A stretch of 64,000 nt of DNA. Source: Cylindrobasidium torrendii FP15055 ss-10. Its lineage: Eukaryota > Basidiomycota > Agaricomycetes > Agaricales > Physalacriaceae. The translations under genes and the position numbers were made by a program. Shown here piece after piece: positions 10,889-21,762 of this stretch (position 1 is its first letter; every line of letters starts with the position of its first letter). Where the stretch lies: contig KN880444.1 in assembly GCA_000934385.1 (NCBI GenBank), forward strand, positions 62,001-126,000. The letters are read 5' to 3'. The notes under the pieces were generated by a model. That model saw only the letters and a list, made by a program, of their open reading frames with translations. It was not told the DNA's origin and ran no database searches.

Positions 10889-13142
10889 TTATAGCTTCGC
10901 CTTGGTTCCCGTGTTGTCGAAGTTCTCTACCAACCGCTGGATAGCCTCGCCTGTCGTCGTTGGGTTTGTTGCGCGCTCGTCAAACTTGGTGATCTCGCCC
11001 CACTTCGCCACGACGTCCTCTGGCGTGAACGGCTTTGTTGACGGGAATCCATAGCCAAATGCAGCTTGCCATCTTGTTTCTGCTGCCCATCCACCCGAAA
11101 TTTCGAACAGCTGTCCACTAACATCCTCGTTGTCTGACCAATAATCAACACAGCATAAGACCGGGAAAAGTGAAACGCACCTTTGCTTGTGAGGTACCCT
11201 ACGACAGGTGCAATGAAATCGGGCTTGAAGGCGTCGAGCATTTCTTGTGTCCAGATGGTCGCTGTCATTGCAGTCCCGGCCGAAGGCGCGATCACGTTGG
11301 CTAAGATACCATACTTGCGGCCTTCCATCGACAGTGTCTTTGTCAACGCCATGATACCCGCCTTGGCCGTCGAATAGTTTGCTTGCCCAAAGTTGCCATC
11401 TGCCAACACTTTAGCAAAAGGCGAACACAAATGTGGAAAGAGGAAACTCACAGATACCAACTTGTGAGCAGGTGGTGAGGACGCGACCGTACTTCTGCTT
11501 TTGGAAAATCGGCCACACCGCCTTCGCGCACTTGTACGTGCCCCGCAGATGCACAGCGAGTACCAAGTCCCACTCCTGCTCCGTCATCGCGGTGAAAGAC
11601 TTGTCACGTAGGATTCCAGCGTTCGCTACGAGGATGTGTACACCGCCGAACTTCTCCAGAGCGACCTTGACGATAGCATCGGCATCTTCTGCGGACCCAA
11701 TGGCTGCAACAGCTTTACCACCGGCCTTGGTGATCTCTTCAACGACAGAGTTTGCGCCCTTCTCGTTGAGGTCGTTGACGACAACGTTTGCGCCGAGTTT
11801 GGCATACATCAGAGCGTAGATGCGGCCAAGACCAGCACCAGCGCCGGTGATGATGACCGTCTGTCCATCGAACCGTACTTCGGGCGAAGCTTGTTCATTG
11901 GACGCAATCTTCTTGGCAGCCTCGAGCTTGCCCATGGCGTCAATATCTTGCATGGAGCGGGGACTGTACAAAATGTTTAATATCAAATGCAGCAGGCAAA
12001 TGACTCCCACTCACTAGTCCGCCTTGGTGAAGTCAGTGATTTCGGAGAACTTGGCTTTGACTGCCGAGGGAGTGAATGAGGAGTCGGTCTTGAATATCGC
12101 ACCAGCGCTGCGTTCCCAGCGAATCTCGCCAACATAACCGGCACCGAGCTCAAAGACACGGCCACTCGCATCAACACCGTCGGGGTGGCAAACAGCTCCG
12201 AGGAACGGAGAAACAAATTCGGGCTACACAAAACATTAGTCGAAGCTTGTGCAGCATAATGTATATAACCCACCCCAAGCTTCGAGAGCATTTCTGGTGG
12301 CATCACGGTCTCGGTCATTGGAGAAGCAGCAATCTATGGGAGATGATCAGCAGGACGAACAACACCGCTGCAAGAGCGTTGGACTGACTGGAGCGATGGC
12401 AGTGGCCTTGATGTTGTACTTGGCACCCTCGGTGGCGAGCGTCTTCGTGAACGCAATGAGACCCATCTTGGCTGCACTGTAGTTTGCTTGTCCGAAATTG
12501 CCTGCAGCACATTGAGCCACCTTTGGGGGTAAATTCCAGCATTATACACACCGTAGATTCCAGCAGCACTCGCAGTGTTGATGACACGACCAAACTTTTG
12601 TTTGCGGAAGATGGGCCAGGCTGCCTTTGTGCAGGAAAACGCGCCCTTGAGGTGAACTTCGATAATCTGGTCCCACTCCTTGTCGCTCATGTTTTTGAAA
12701 CTGGGCCAAGTTAGCTACCCACGAACATGATAACCCTGGGCACCGAACGCACCCCTTGTCGCGGAGTATACCAGCGTTGTTAATCAAAATCGTCACTGTC
12801 CCAAAGTTGTCCACCGCGGTCTTGATGACCGCTGCACCGTCCGTTACCGACGATGTATTGACGACCGCCTTGCCACCGGCTGACCTCCAAATAAGCTACA
12901 GGATTCTCGCAGCTCGGAGAAAGCACGCACCGGCAACAATTTGGTCCACAACAGCCTGGGCGGCTTTGCCGTTGAAGTCGTTCACGACAATGTTGGCCCC
13001 CCGGGATGCGAAGAACAGTGAATGGCTAGGGCAAAGATGAGCGAACTGCCTACATATGATTGTCTGCAACAACATACGCTTTCCCCAATCCTCCTCCCGC
13101 TCCAGTAATTACAACAGTGTGACCTTTGAATGATAGAGACAT
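10889..13142 (-). CDS. Peroxisomal double 3-hydroxyacyl-CoA dehydrogenase (FOX2/MFE-2 type) without hydratase domain
   Basis: MFE-2/FOX2 carries out the hydration and second oxidation steps of peroxisomal beta-oxidation. Here two tandem short-chain dehydrogenase domains are present. Domain A (13142 to about 12030) has [20 protein letters not shown] and YSAAK. Domain B (about 11960 to 11050) has [22 protein letters not shown] and YSTAK. Both keep the catalytic Ser/Tyr/Lys positions. The frame then closes after [12 protein letters not shown] with GTKAKL and a stop at 10889-10891. AKL is a type 1 peroxisomal targeting signal. Classical FOX2 is about 900 residues with a C-terminal MaoC-like 2-enoyl-CoA hydratase; that domain is absent. 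At roughly 600 residues this looks complete, since the targeting tripeptide sits at the end. A separate hydratase gene would then be needed elsewhere. About ten short introns. Confidence 0.88.
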
Positions 13143-13866
13143 GGCGGTGGGTATGTTGTGGTATTTGGCAAGCTGCTAGAACAGATCGCGCTTAAAACAG
13201 CGGTTCATGTCACGGCATGTGAATTCGCTCGGCTCTTTACGTCACTTCCCCGCATCCTCCGCATTCTCGCAAGCCTCAGCCTGATTTCGCACTTCCGAAT
13301 GCCGGCTTGGTAGCTTTTACTTAACCAGGTGCTCACTAGCACTTACTCTCAGCGAACATCTTCATTCCACCGTCAGTATAGGTGCGCTTGCAACTAGCAG
13401 GGGGCAGCCAAATCGAAACTGCATTCGTAAAGGCCATTAAATACAGATAAACGAGACAAACACATCCAGAGCCCTCCACCGAACCGGCCAAAGGAGTGCA
13501 ACCGGTGCGCAAATGTACAGATGTCTAAACGAGTGGAAGTGGCAGTCCGTCGCCGAAGGGGAATAGAAAAAGTAGAAGAAAAAAAAAGTAGAAAGTAGAT
13601 GACGATAGAAGAAATAAACGAGAGGCATGGTCTGGCATAGTGACCGAGACCTGGAGACGTGGTATGGCATAGAGAGAGCGATACCTATAGAAATGGGGGC
13701 AGATGCATGGCTCGAGAGCAATAGATAACATAGATGGCACACTACTGGCATGGTATTTAAACAGTGATGATGCTTTGCAGAACTAGATGTATATAGGAAG
13801 GGGAGGGTGCCTTTTTGACAGATGATGGAGGGGGAAGATGCAATGTGAAAGTTCGTGTTTATGCGG
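13143..13866. other. Intergenic, dehydrogenase promoter side
   Basis: This is the upstream flank of the peroxisomal dehydrogenase and 3' flank of the cyclin. It has an A-rich purine tract near 13565-13600 and no supported gene. Confidence 0.5.
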
Positions 13867-15640
13867 TTACAACTGGTCTTCGGACAACAGCGACATCGGG
13901 GCACCACCGCTTCCGTCGAAGAAGCTACGGGCCCACTTGATGGCGAAGGTCGACGACTTGAGGAATTTACGGTTTGCGTACTTCTTGACGAGGTAGTTGC
14001 GGTGGAAGCCGCGCTCGTTGAGCTTTTCGATCAGCCACATGTGGCCGGGAATGAGCTGCTCCTCTGTGTATCCCGAGTGAAATACAAACGCGTCATCCTA
14101 TTGATATCAGCACTGATAAGTCGTACAACAGAAACTTAGACATACCCAGTCACCTCCCAGCATGGCCCTGGAAGTATACATGCCAATGGCCGCAATCATG
14201 CTTGGCTTGACGCGCAGGAAACGGTGGTCCAGGAGGGTCACCTCGGCAAGGAACTTGCAAAGCGTCCTCGTCTGGATGTCGTAATTGTCGGCGCGACTGA
14301 TCTTGCGCATCCAGCTATAGGGCGAGCAGTAGTGCGAGATGTGGAAACCCAGAGTGGTAAGAATGATGCGCTCTCCCTTGAGGATTTCCTCGCGCGTGTA
14401 GCCGTTGTCTGCAAGGCCAACAAACTCGTCGACAGAAGGCGCCATAATCTCCTCGTACTTGGCGGCGATGAATAGTGCCGCAAGACCAACTAGTTGCACC
14501 TTGGAAAGCGAGACGACGCGCTTGCTTAGGAAACGGTCGACAATGTTAACAGCGATCCAAATCGTCTCTGGGATCATATGGTAGCGCAAGTGTGCTTGGA
14601 GGAGCCAGTCAACGAGTGTCTGGCGCATCTCCCAGTTGATTTCATTCTGCGCCTCCATGTAATCTGGGTTGGGCATTACTTGCTCCTTGACTAACGTCAG
14701 TAAAAGGCCGAGCATAATGATTTACTACACACCTCAAGTTTCTGCATGTATTCGAAAATGTCCTCTGCATATTCACCAACCATCGCGGGATCATAGTCGG
14801 GTTCATCATCGTAAACTTCGCGGATAGCAGCAACCTCCTGGGCATACTGTTCACGCTTCTTCGCTGGGACGTCGGGCCACATGTAGTCGCCCTCAGGTTC
14901 GTCGTGCATGTATTCTTCTTCTTCTTCCTGACCTTCTTCTGCAATGTGTTCGTCGTCGCTGTCCTCGACCACAACCATTCCGTCTGCGTGTCTGTCGGTT
15001 TCAACCGACATAACGGCAACATCATTGTCGTCGCCATAGTGGATGCTCCTCACACGAACGTCGTCCTCCTCCACGTCCATAACATCCTCCGCCTGAGCTT
15101 GTTCGCCTTCATCATCCTCATATATCACGATTGGTTGTGGCGCAGGGCGAGAGGGTCGGTGCGCCGCGCCAAAAACGGCTTGTGGCGGCTGCGGTTGGGC
15201 ACGAGCGTTGACGAGATTTGGAACGGCGGGGGCGAGCGGAGCACGGACGGGGACACGAGCTGGCGGTGCGGCGCCGTTAACAGTACGGATAGATCTGAGG
15301 GGTTGCTTGTCCTTCTCGCCGACAGTAGTTGCGGAGGCCTAGAATTTTTTTGTCAGAACAAGTGGCACTGGCGAAAGCTGAGTACGCACCTTGGAGTTGG
15401 CTACCTTGAGAGTCACTTCTCCGAGTGCGGGGCGCACAGGCGCGTGTTTCGTTCCGGCGGCGATATCCTTGGCGGAGGGACGACCAGTAGACTGTTGACG
15501 AACATGCCGGGCGACAGCGTTCTCATCGCCACGTCCGCGCGTAGGGAGTCGGGAAGAGCGTTGGGGGATCTATCACGGCGTTATTAGCTACCAAAAACGA
15601 CAACGACAATACAACGACGTACTCTTGCGTTAGTGGCCAT
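13867..15640 (-). CDS. G2/mitotic B-type cyclin
   Basis: This is the regulatory partner of Cdk1 for entry into mitosis. The start at 15640 gives MATNAR, spliced (GTACGT donor) to IPQRSSRLPTRGRG. A destruction box RPALGEVTL lies near residue 55, the target of the anaphase-promoting complex. An acidic spacer (DDEGEQ..., EEGQEEEEEY) leads to cyclin box 1: NPDYMEAQNEINWEMRQTL then VDWLLQAHLRYHM, LFIAAKYEEI, EEILKGERIILTTLGF. Cyclin box 2 follows: SRADNYDIQTRTLCKFLAEV, LRVKPSMIAAIGMY. The stop is at 13867-13869 after SLLSEDQL. At least four introns are needed (15621-15571 region, about 15390-15340, about 14740-14690 and about 14150-14097). The order (D-box, acidic linker, two cyclin folds) matches fungal mitotic B-cyclins. 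Which paralogue it is cannot be decided from one window. Confidence 0.9.
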
Positions 15641-16194
15641 CTGTACTAGTCGAAAGGAAAACTATACACGAACAGCTGCGACCAAGTGACGGGTAGGATA
15701 GGTGACTGGTGGGAGTAGAAGGAGAACGAAAGGACAGATTGTGGCAGTCGAAGCCAAGGTCCACGGGCGCCAAACGGAACCAAACCGGCCATCACCCCTA
15801 CCTTTACGCGGGTCCTGAAACTGAACAAACGGTCACATGATCGCCGTGTCGTTGTTCACGCGCATGACGTAACTTGTGATGAGATCAGTCACTATGACGG
15901 TTTGTCACGCTGTTGCAATTCCTCTTTGCTTTCGGCCCGCAACTAGTCCAATACTGCCCACCTGCCCCCGACGCCATGCGTATTGCAAGTACTAGTCCCG
16001 GCTGTATGGGGTCTTATGAAGCCTCATCCGGTCCCGCATATTTTGTTCTTCCTACTATCTGTCCTGTGTTTCTCACCGTATTGGCGGACAGCTGGCAAAT
16101 GCTCAGTCTGGGGTAGGTCAGCTGTTTCCGACCCACTGAAAACTCGCTATAAAATGGCGAGTCCCTCCAAGCTGACTGTAAGCCTTCTTCAACC
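15641..16194. other. Divergent promoter region, cyclin B / GH78
   Basis: This 554-bp gap lies between divergent starts. A TATA box for the GH78 gene is listed separately. No further gene seen. Confidence 0.5.
16148..16154 (+). promoter_or_regulatory. TATA box of the GH78 gene
   Basis: TATAAAA lies 41 bp before the chosen ATG at 16195, so the 5' leader would be very short. A strong TATA fits an inducible secreted hydrolase. Confidence 0.5.
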
Positions 16195-18438
16195 ATGGTA
16201 TTCCTCTACCAGAGTTTGGCACTGTCCGCGCTTTCACTCGTCGGGGCCATTCCGTATTCAGAGTACATTCTCGCACCTCCTTCACGCACAATCTACCCAG
16301 TTTCTGTTTACAATATCAACGGGACGGTTTCAGGCGCATCGTCTCTCACCACCAGCAATGGCTCCTCGTCTGGCAGCGCTGTCTTCGACGGTCCGTCCTC
16401 GGTTTCCTTCGACCACCTGATCGACATTGGTGGAATTGTGTCCGTGGACGTAGCGTCTATTACCGACAACACAACATACATCGGGGTCACCTTCAGTGAA
16501 TCTTCGCTATGGGTCAACGAGCTGGCCAGTGATTCGACGGCGGATGCTGGCTTCGACGAACCAGTATGGCTCGCGCTCAACAAAGGTCCTGGAACATACA
16601 CCGTCGACACGTCCCATGTTCGTGGTGGATTCCGCTACCTCACCATTGTCCATAACGGCACCGGGACTACGAACGTTTCTGGTGTGAGCACCGACTTCAC
16701 TGCTATGCCGCATTGGGAGGACGACGCCCTTCAAAACTACACCGGCTGGTTCCATTCGAACGACGAGAAGCTCAATCGGGTGTGGTATGCCGGTGTGTAC
16801 CTTTCGCTTGACTCTATTTGCGCTCATAACAAATGTTTACACAGGTGCATATACGATTCAAATATGCACTATCGACCCTACGACGGGTGTGTCTACCACT
16901 ATGTGTGTCAAATATTCAGGGCTTACATAACATCCAGGCGACTCCCTCATCCACCTTGGTGAAATTACGTCCAACGACACCATTAGCCTTCCGGAAACAG
17001 TGACATGGGGGTCCAATACCACTATTTCCAACGGTACCTCTGCACTTGTCGATGGTGGCAAGCGGGATCGGCTGCTTTGGGCGGGAGACATGGCCGTGGC
17101 ATTCCCTAGTGCATTCGTATCAACTAATGACATGATTTCCTCATTGGTGCGTGCTATCCCGCTGGAGTTTGTATCAGCTCTGTACTCACTGGCAGTCACG
17201 CATAGAACGCCATCGAGGCCCTCTTCCTTGTACAGACAGACGAGGGCGCACTTCCCTACGCTGGATATCCTTTTTACAAACAAGCTTTCTACAGTTGGAC
17301 GTACCATCTGTACTCTCTAATTGCTGTTGCGGACTACTATCGCTTTACCAAGGACCAGGATTGGCTCGAGAAATACTGGGACCAGTTCAAGCTTGGCCTT
17401 GATTGGTCTCTTTCGTCTATTGACGAGAGCGATCTCATGAATGTCACTGTTGCCAGTGACTGGCTACGCTTCGGCATGGGTGGACACAACATCGAAGCAA
17501 ACGCTATTCTCTACCACACTCTCAATGAAGCAGTCACTCTTGCAGAAGTGCTCGGCGATACGGACGCAGGTACTAACTGGACGACATATGCAGGAAGTGT
17601 CAAGGCGGCGGCGAACAAACTGTTATGGAACGAGACTGCCGGAATGTTCAAAGACAACGAGACGACAACTCTGTTCCCTCAGGACGGAAACGTCTGGGCT
17701 ATCAAATCCAACATTACCCTCTCGTCCGAGCAGAAGACCCGCATCGCGTCAAACCTAAAGGATCGCTGGACACCATACGGCCCACCGGCCCTTGAAGCTG
17801 GAGACGCCATCTCCCCGTTCATTTCTAGCTTCGAGCTCGAGGCCCAGTTCCTGTCAGGCAACACGCAAACCGCGCTGGATCTCATTCGCCTGATGTGGGC
17901 AGACTTCATGTTGGACGACCCACGGATGACAAACTCGACATTCATCGAAGGGTATTCCTCTGATGGTTCGCTCCATTATGCACCGTACAACAACGATCCC
18001 CGCGTCAATCACGCCCACGGCTGGGGCACTGGTCCCACTTCGTCTTTGTCTGTAAGTGCATCTTTCAGGTCGCTCCATGCAGGTCTAACTGGAATGCCAT
18101 AGTATTATGTCGCTGGGATACAGTTGCTCTCTGCCATTGGCGAGACTTGGCTCATTGCTCCGCAACCAGGTGACCTCACCTTTGTTTCTGGAGGATACAC
18201 GACACCGCTGGGAGTCTTTAGCAACGAATACGAGATCGATGCGGGCACTGGCGCTATCACTTCCATGAACATCAGCACCCCGGCTGGAAGCGCTGGCTCG
18301 GTTCGCCTCCCCAGTCCTTCAACAGGATCGTATGCACTCGTCCAAAATGAAACCTCGGTGGAATTTGAGGTGGAGAGCGAGTACTTGGTAGCGAAGAATA
18401 TCACCGGGGGTAACTGGCAGGTGGTGTATGAAGCGTGA
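16195..18438 (+). CDS. Secreted GH78-like alpha-L-rhamnosidase (six-hairpin glycosidase)
   Basis: Enzymes of this type remove L-rhamnose from plant pectin side chains or glycosides. The N-terminus MVFLYQSLALSALSLVGA is a signal peptide, with cleavage expected before IPYSEY. Residues about 20-200 form a beta-rich N-terminal region with many N-glycosylation sequons. The (alpha/alpha)6 region follows: WFHSNDEKLNRVWYAG, DPTTGG, the catalytic-type motif GKRDRLLWAGDMAV, WLEKYWDQFKLGLDWSLSS, NVTVASDWLRFGMGG and HAHGWGTGPTSSLS. A small beta domain ends the protein. Three introns splice cleanly: after WYAG near 16797, at DPTTG|GDSL near 16884-16938, and ISSL|NAIEAL near 17145-17200; a fourth (SSLS|YYVAG) is near 18052-18102. 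GH78 versus related rhamnosidase-like families could be separated only by a profile search. Confidence 0.82.
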
Positions 18439-19092
18439 ACGACCAGTGTTGTGTTTGTAAATTCTATGTATATGTATGCTAGTGTTATCTTGATGAATCT
18501 GGTCGTCAGAACATGCGATTATTCAGCATCATGGTGAGCAAAGACTTGGAATGTGAACGGATTCAATTCTGCTGCCGTTAATTGTAGGCGAGTTCGTTGT
18601 TTGCGCCCCCTGCCGATTGGCATCGATCATGAGTGGCATCATGCCATGATCCATCAACTGTTCTTGCTCAGGCGCGTGCATCATTGCGGAGGGCGTGTAT
18701 TCAAGATTCTCATCTACGTTTGTACTGAGATATCAAAGACACAGATTTACACAGTGGCCCGCAAAAAGGCTTGCCTCCAGCTTCCCTTTCAGAGAACAAT
18801 GCGTTGATACGGGATCGGCCCCAAGCGCAGACATTTGAATTTGGAGAGACAAAGCAGTTGGCTATTGTTCTCCGTCACCTCAATGCCTGAATCAAAGCAA
18901 AGATTCCGTTACAAAGGACGCTTTGTGCTCTACGCATGACCTCCTTTGTCAACCCTACGAAGTTGTTCAAGTATAACTTGGACAAGAGCTATATGGCTCA
19001 ACGGTTGCTTGGCACCCTGTTACGACCCATCTACGACTGCGACGTCCGGACACGTCCCACGACTCTCACGACACTCTTTCAATATAATCATA
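18439..19092. other. Intergenic
   Basis: No ORF with convincing features. Nothing else seen. Confidence 0.45.
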
Positions 19093-19666
19093 GACTCGCC
19101 GCGATGCAGTCCATCCTATTCTACTTTTTCTCGCTGGCGAGCACAATCCTTCTGTATATGAACGGTACGCTGCATGGCGCTACCTTCTCGGCTACTCCGC
19201 AGAGTCCCCGCTTGTGGTCGTATGTCCCTCTGGGTACGCTGAACCAAGTCCGAGCACATGGAGATGGGACACTCATAATCTTGTGCAGTGGTGATGTCTA
19301 CGGCTATGGTCTCGATGGCCAATGCCGCGCCGATTTCTATTAGCCCTGCTCAGTCGACCGCAGTACTTGATACAGTCGCTGTCGTTCCGGACGAGGTGGG
19401 CATAATAGTCAGTGGTTTACTCTGAGAACCGTCGAATTAACAGCTGTTAGTTCATCAACGGAGAGGATGGGACGACCGTCGTCGGTTCGGAGCCCATGCA
19501 CGGAACTCTTCCTGCCGATTTAGAGGAGGAAGATGAAGAACCCTCTCTACCAATTTATAGCGCCACTGAAGAGTCGGCAGTAGCGGCGGATGAAAGGAGA
19601 GGATGTGCTTCGTTTCGATACTACTCGTGCTTCAAACGGAGGCAAGCTGGGGTGGATGTGCGCTAG
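19093..19666 (+). CDS. Possible small secreted protein, spliced model uncertain
   Basis: I do not recognise a family. The last two exons are the best supported: one reads MSTAMVSMANAAPISISPAQ onward to VVPDE, then a phase-0 intron (GTGGGC donor, CTGTTAG acceptor) joins FINGEDGTTVVGSEP, an acidic run LEEEDEE, and a Cys-containing end CASFRYYSCFKRRQ with stop at 19664-19666. Upstream, a hydrophobic start MQSILFYFFSLASTILLYMN at 19093 would act as a signal peptide if a roughly 126-nt intron joins it in phase 1 to the first of these exons. A 31-nt candidate exon between them breaks the frame. The model fits a small secreted protein of about 120 residues, but no transcript evidence exists here and codon bias is weak. 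Confidence 0.3.
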
Positions 19667-20047
19667 ACGCTTGCTCCCACAATATGTTCTCTTGACGGCG
19701 ACATTGGACATTGGATCCCGATACAGTTGGACGCCAAGGTGCGCGAAGTGCCCGGTGCACGGGGACACCGGATGCCCCCCAGATAGTCTATAATATCTTT
19801 ACCTTTACTCTAGTAGTAATGTCTAGTTTTCCCCACGGCCTGTATATAGGGTTCCTAGAGTTTAGGAGAGTCCGTTTTTTGGCCACGTGAGCGCGTCGTA
19901 CATAGAATCCGCGACGATCGCCAGTGGCCAGCGGAGAATTCAAACGATTTTCTACCTTCTACCACAACCATCTATTCCTTCTCGGCTTTGAAAGTCACAG
20001 TTCTACTATTCTTCCCATTCCCTCTTGAATACGTTCACCCTATTCTC
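19667..20047. other. Intergenic, kinase promoter side
   Basis: 380 bp with a CT-rich patch just before the kinase start (19950-20040). No gene seen. Confidence 0.45.
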
Positions 20048-21384
20048 ATGCCATCTACGAAGAGCGAGCTCCCAGACTTTGCTGGACGATACATCGGCAA
20101 GGGTCGACTTCACCTGCTCGACCTCCTGGGTGCTGGCGCTTACGGAAAGGTGTACAAGGCCCGCGACACGCTCTCGCCTAAATCGAACTCTGTTTTCTAC
20201 GCGATAAAATGTATGAAGAAACACGAAATTGGCTCACGACACGATATGCACCAAAAACGTGAATTTGCCCTACATGCGCGTGCTTCTCGTCACCCGAATA
20301 TTATTACGTTCTTCGATGTTATCGAGAAAGGCCTGTTTGTCTATGTGATCCTCGAAGTCTGCACTGGGGATTTGCACTCGGCTATCGTTCAGAAGAAGAT
20401 TTTCTACAAAAACGACGAGCTACTTAAAAGTGCCTACACCCAAATCCTGGACGCGGTCGAATTTTGTCATGGAGTGGGAATATACCACAGGTGCGCTTAT
20501 CGAATATATCTGATTTGTGGGTACTAGCCTCTGACTACTCTCTAGAGACCTCAAGCCCGACAACATTTTGTGCTCTGACGATGGTTCTCGTATATTCCTA
20601 GCTGATTTTGGCTTGGCTACGACAGTTACTGCCTGTCGAGACTTTGGCTGTGGCAGCATGTTCTACAAGAGTCCTGGTGCGCGTTGAGCTTTCCTCGTCG
20701 GACTGTAGGTGTTCATGTACCTTGCCAGAGTCTATGGGCGTCTTCAAACAACCGACCTATGCACCTAAAGAAAGCGACATATGGTCTCTGGCTGTCGTTT
20801 TGGTCAACATGATAACCGGACGGTGCCCGTGGCGAGTCGCGCAACTCAAGGATCCATCATTCCAAAAGGCTGTCACCGATGTAGACTACTTCTGCAAGAC
20901 GCTACCCATGTCTCTCAGCGCGATATCTATTGTGAAGGGCATGTTCAATCTGAACCCTACTAGGCGAACGACGATACCCGAAATACGAGCAACTCTTGAC
21001 AAGGTCAATACGTTCTTTCTGACCGACGCTGAGCTTGCGCTTGCCTCGAAACAAGTTCGCGTAGTTGCAGCTTACTTCACTGGCACCCATCAGAGCTCTT
21101 CTGAACTTCGGACGGACCATGGAAGCAACGGAATATGGTTGCGCGGATTCGAGCGATTGCGGCGGTCGCTACTGTCTGTCGGGATCAAAGCTCCGCAGGT
21201 CGAGGAGAAGAGCGAGGTCATCGAACGCCATCGCGCTCCCACGAACACAGCGCTCTTTCCACCACCTCGAAGAATATTAAAGAGCGTGGTTGACAGGCTA
21301 AAGATGGTGTCGGGGACGTCTAGCTCACGATCTTCGATGGTTCCATGCACCGGTACTGCAGCTGCCAACCTCAGCAGCAAATAA
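20048..21384 (+). CDS. Serine/threonine protein kinase, Ran1/Ksp1-like
   Basis: Complete kinase domain. From the Met at 20048: glycine loop GAGAYGKV (residues 28-35), ATP lysine in AIKCMKK (K54), catalytic loop [13 protein letters not shown] in LADFGLAT, a Cys-Gly-Ser activation segment, and an APE-type motif read as KSPE after splicing. Two introns are clear: YH|RDLKPDN (near 20491-20546) and SP|ESMGV (near 20677-20731). The C-lobe has [21 protein letters not shown] and a final helix ending RATLDKV. A 110-residue Ser/Arg-rich tail follows. The [10 protein letters not shown] block and short P-loop region resemble the fungal Ran1/Vhs1/Ksp1 group (nutrient and meiosis control), but that placement is inference. 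The open frame extends 20 codons upstream; the internal Met was chosen because the extension is not kinase-like. Confidence 0.85.
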
Positions 21385-21762
21385 GTGGGTCGTTGTTCCC
21401 CTTCGTGTATGATGTGTTGGTACGAGCTAGGAAGGGGACGGCCTGGGAGTCACGGTAGGGCGCTTGTGGAACTGGGCATAGGGCAGTGCTTGATTGTGTC
21501 GATAATCCGTAATGAGTACTACTACTAGTAGACTTGGCCGAGTGGCGAGGCGCTGGCGTGGTACTAGTAGGCGCCAGTAATACAGAAGACTATTCTATGC
21601 CGTCTGACGAGGTGCCGTGGATGTCTTGCGGATGCTCGATGACTGTACAGAGCCAGCTCGGAGTCAGTGGCATCGCCACAAATGCCCACATTTGCCCACG
21701 TGGTATCGGTCCTGTAGTGGACCACCTTGGCTTTCCCTACCACCATCAACACCACCTCTGCC
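21385..21762. other. Intergenic, CS-domain gene promoter side
   Basis: A tRNA-like A-box string occurs near 21533-21558 but has no B box. No gene supported. Confidence 0.45.

Noticed and set aside
21531..21558. A tRNA-like A-box string (TGGCCGAGTGG) suggesting a Ser or Leu tRNA
   Set aside because: No GGTTCGANNCC B box within the expected distance and no acceptor-stem pairing.
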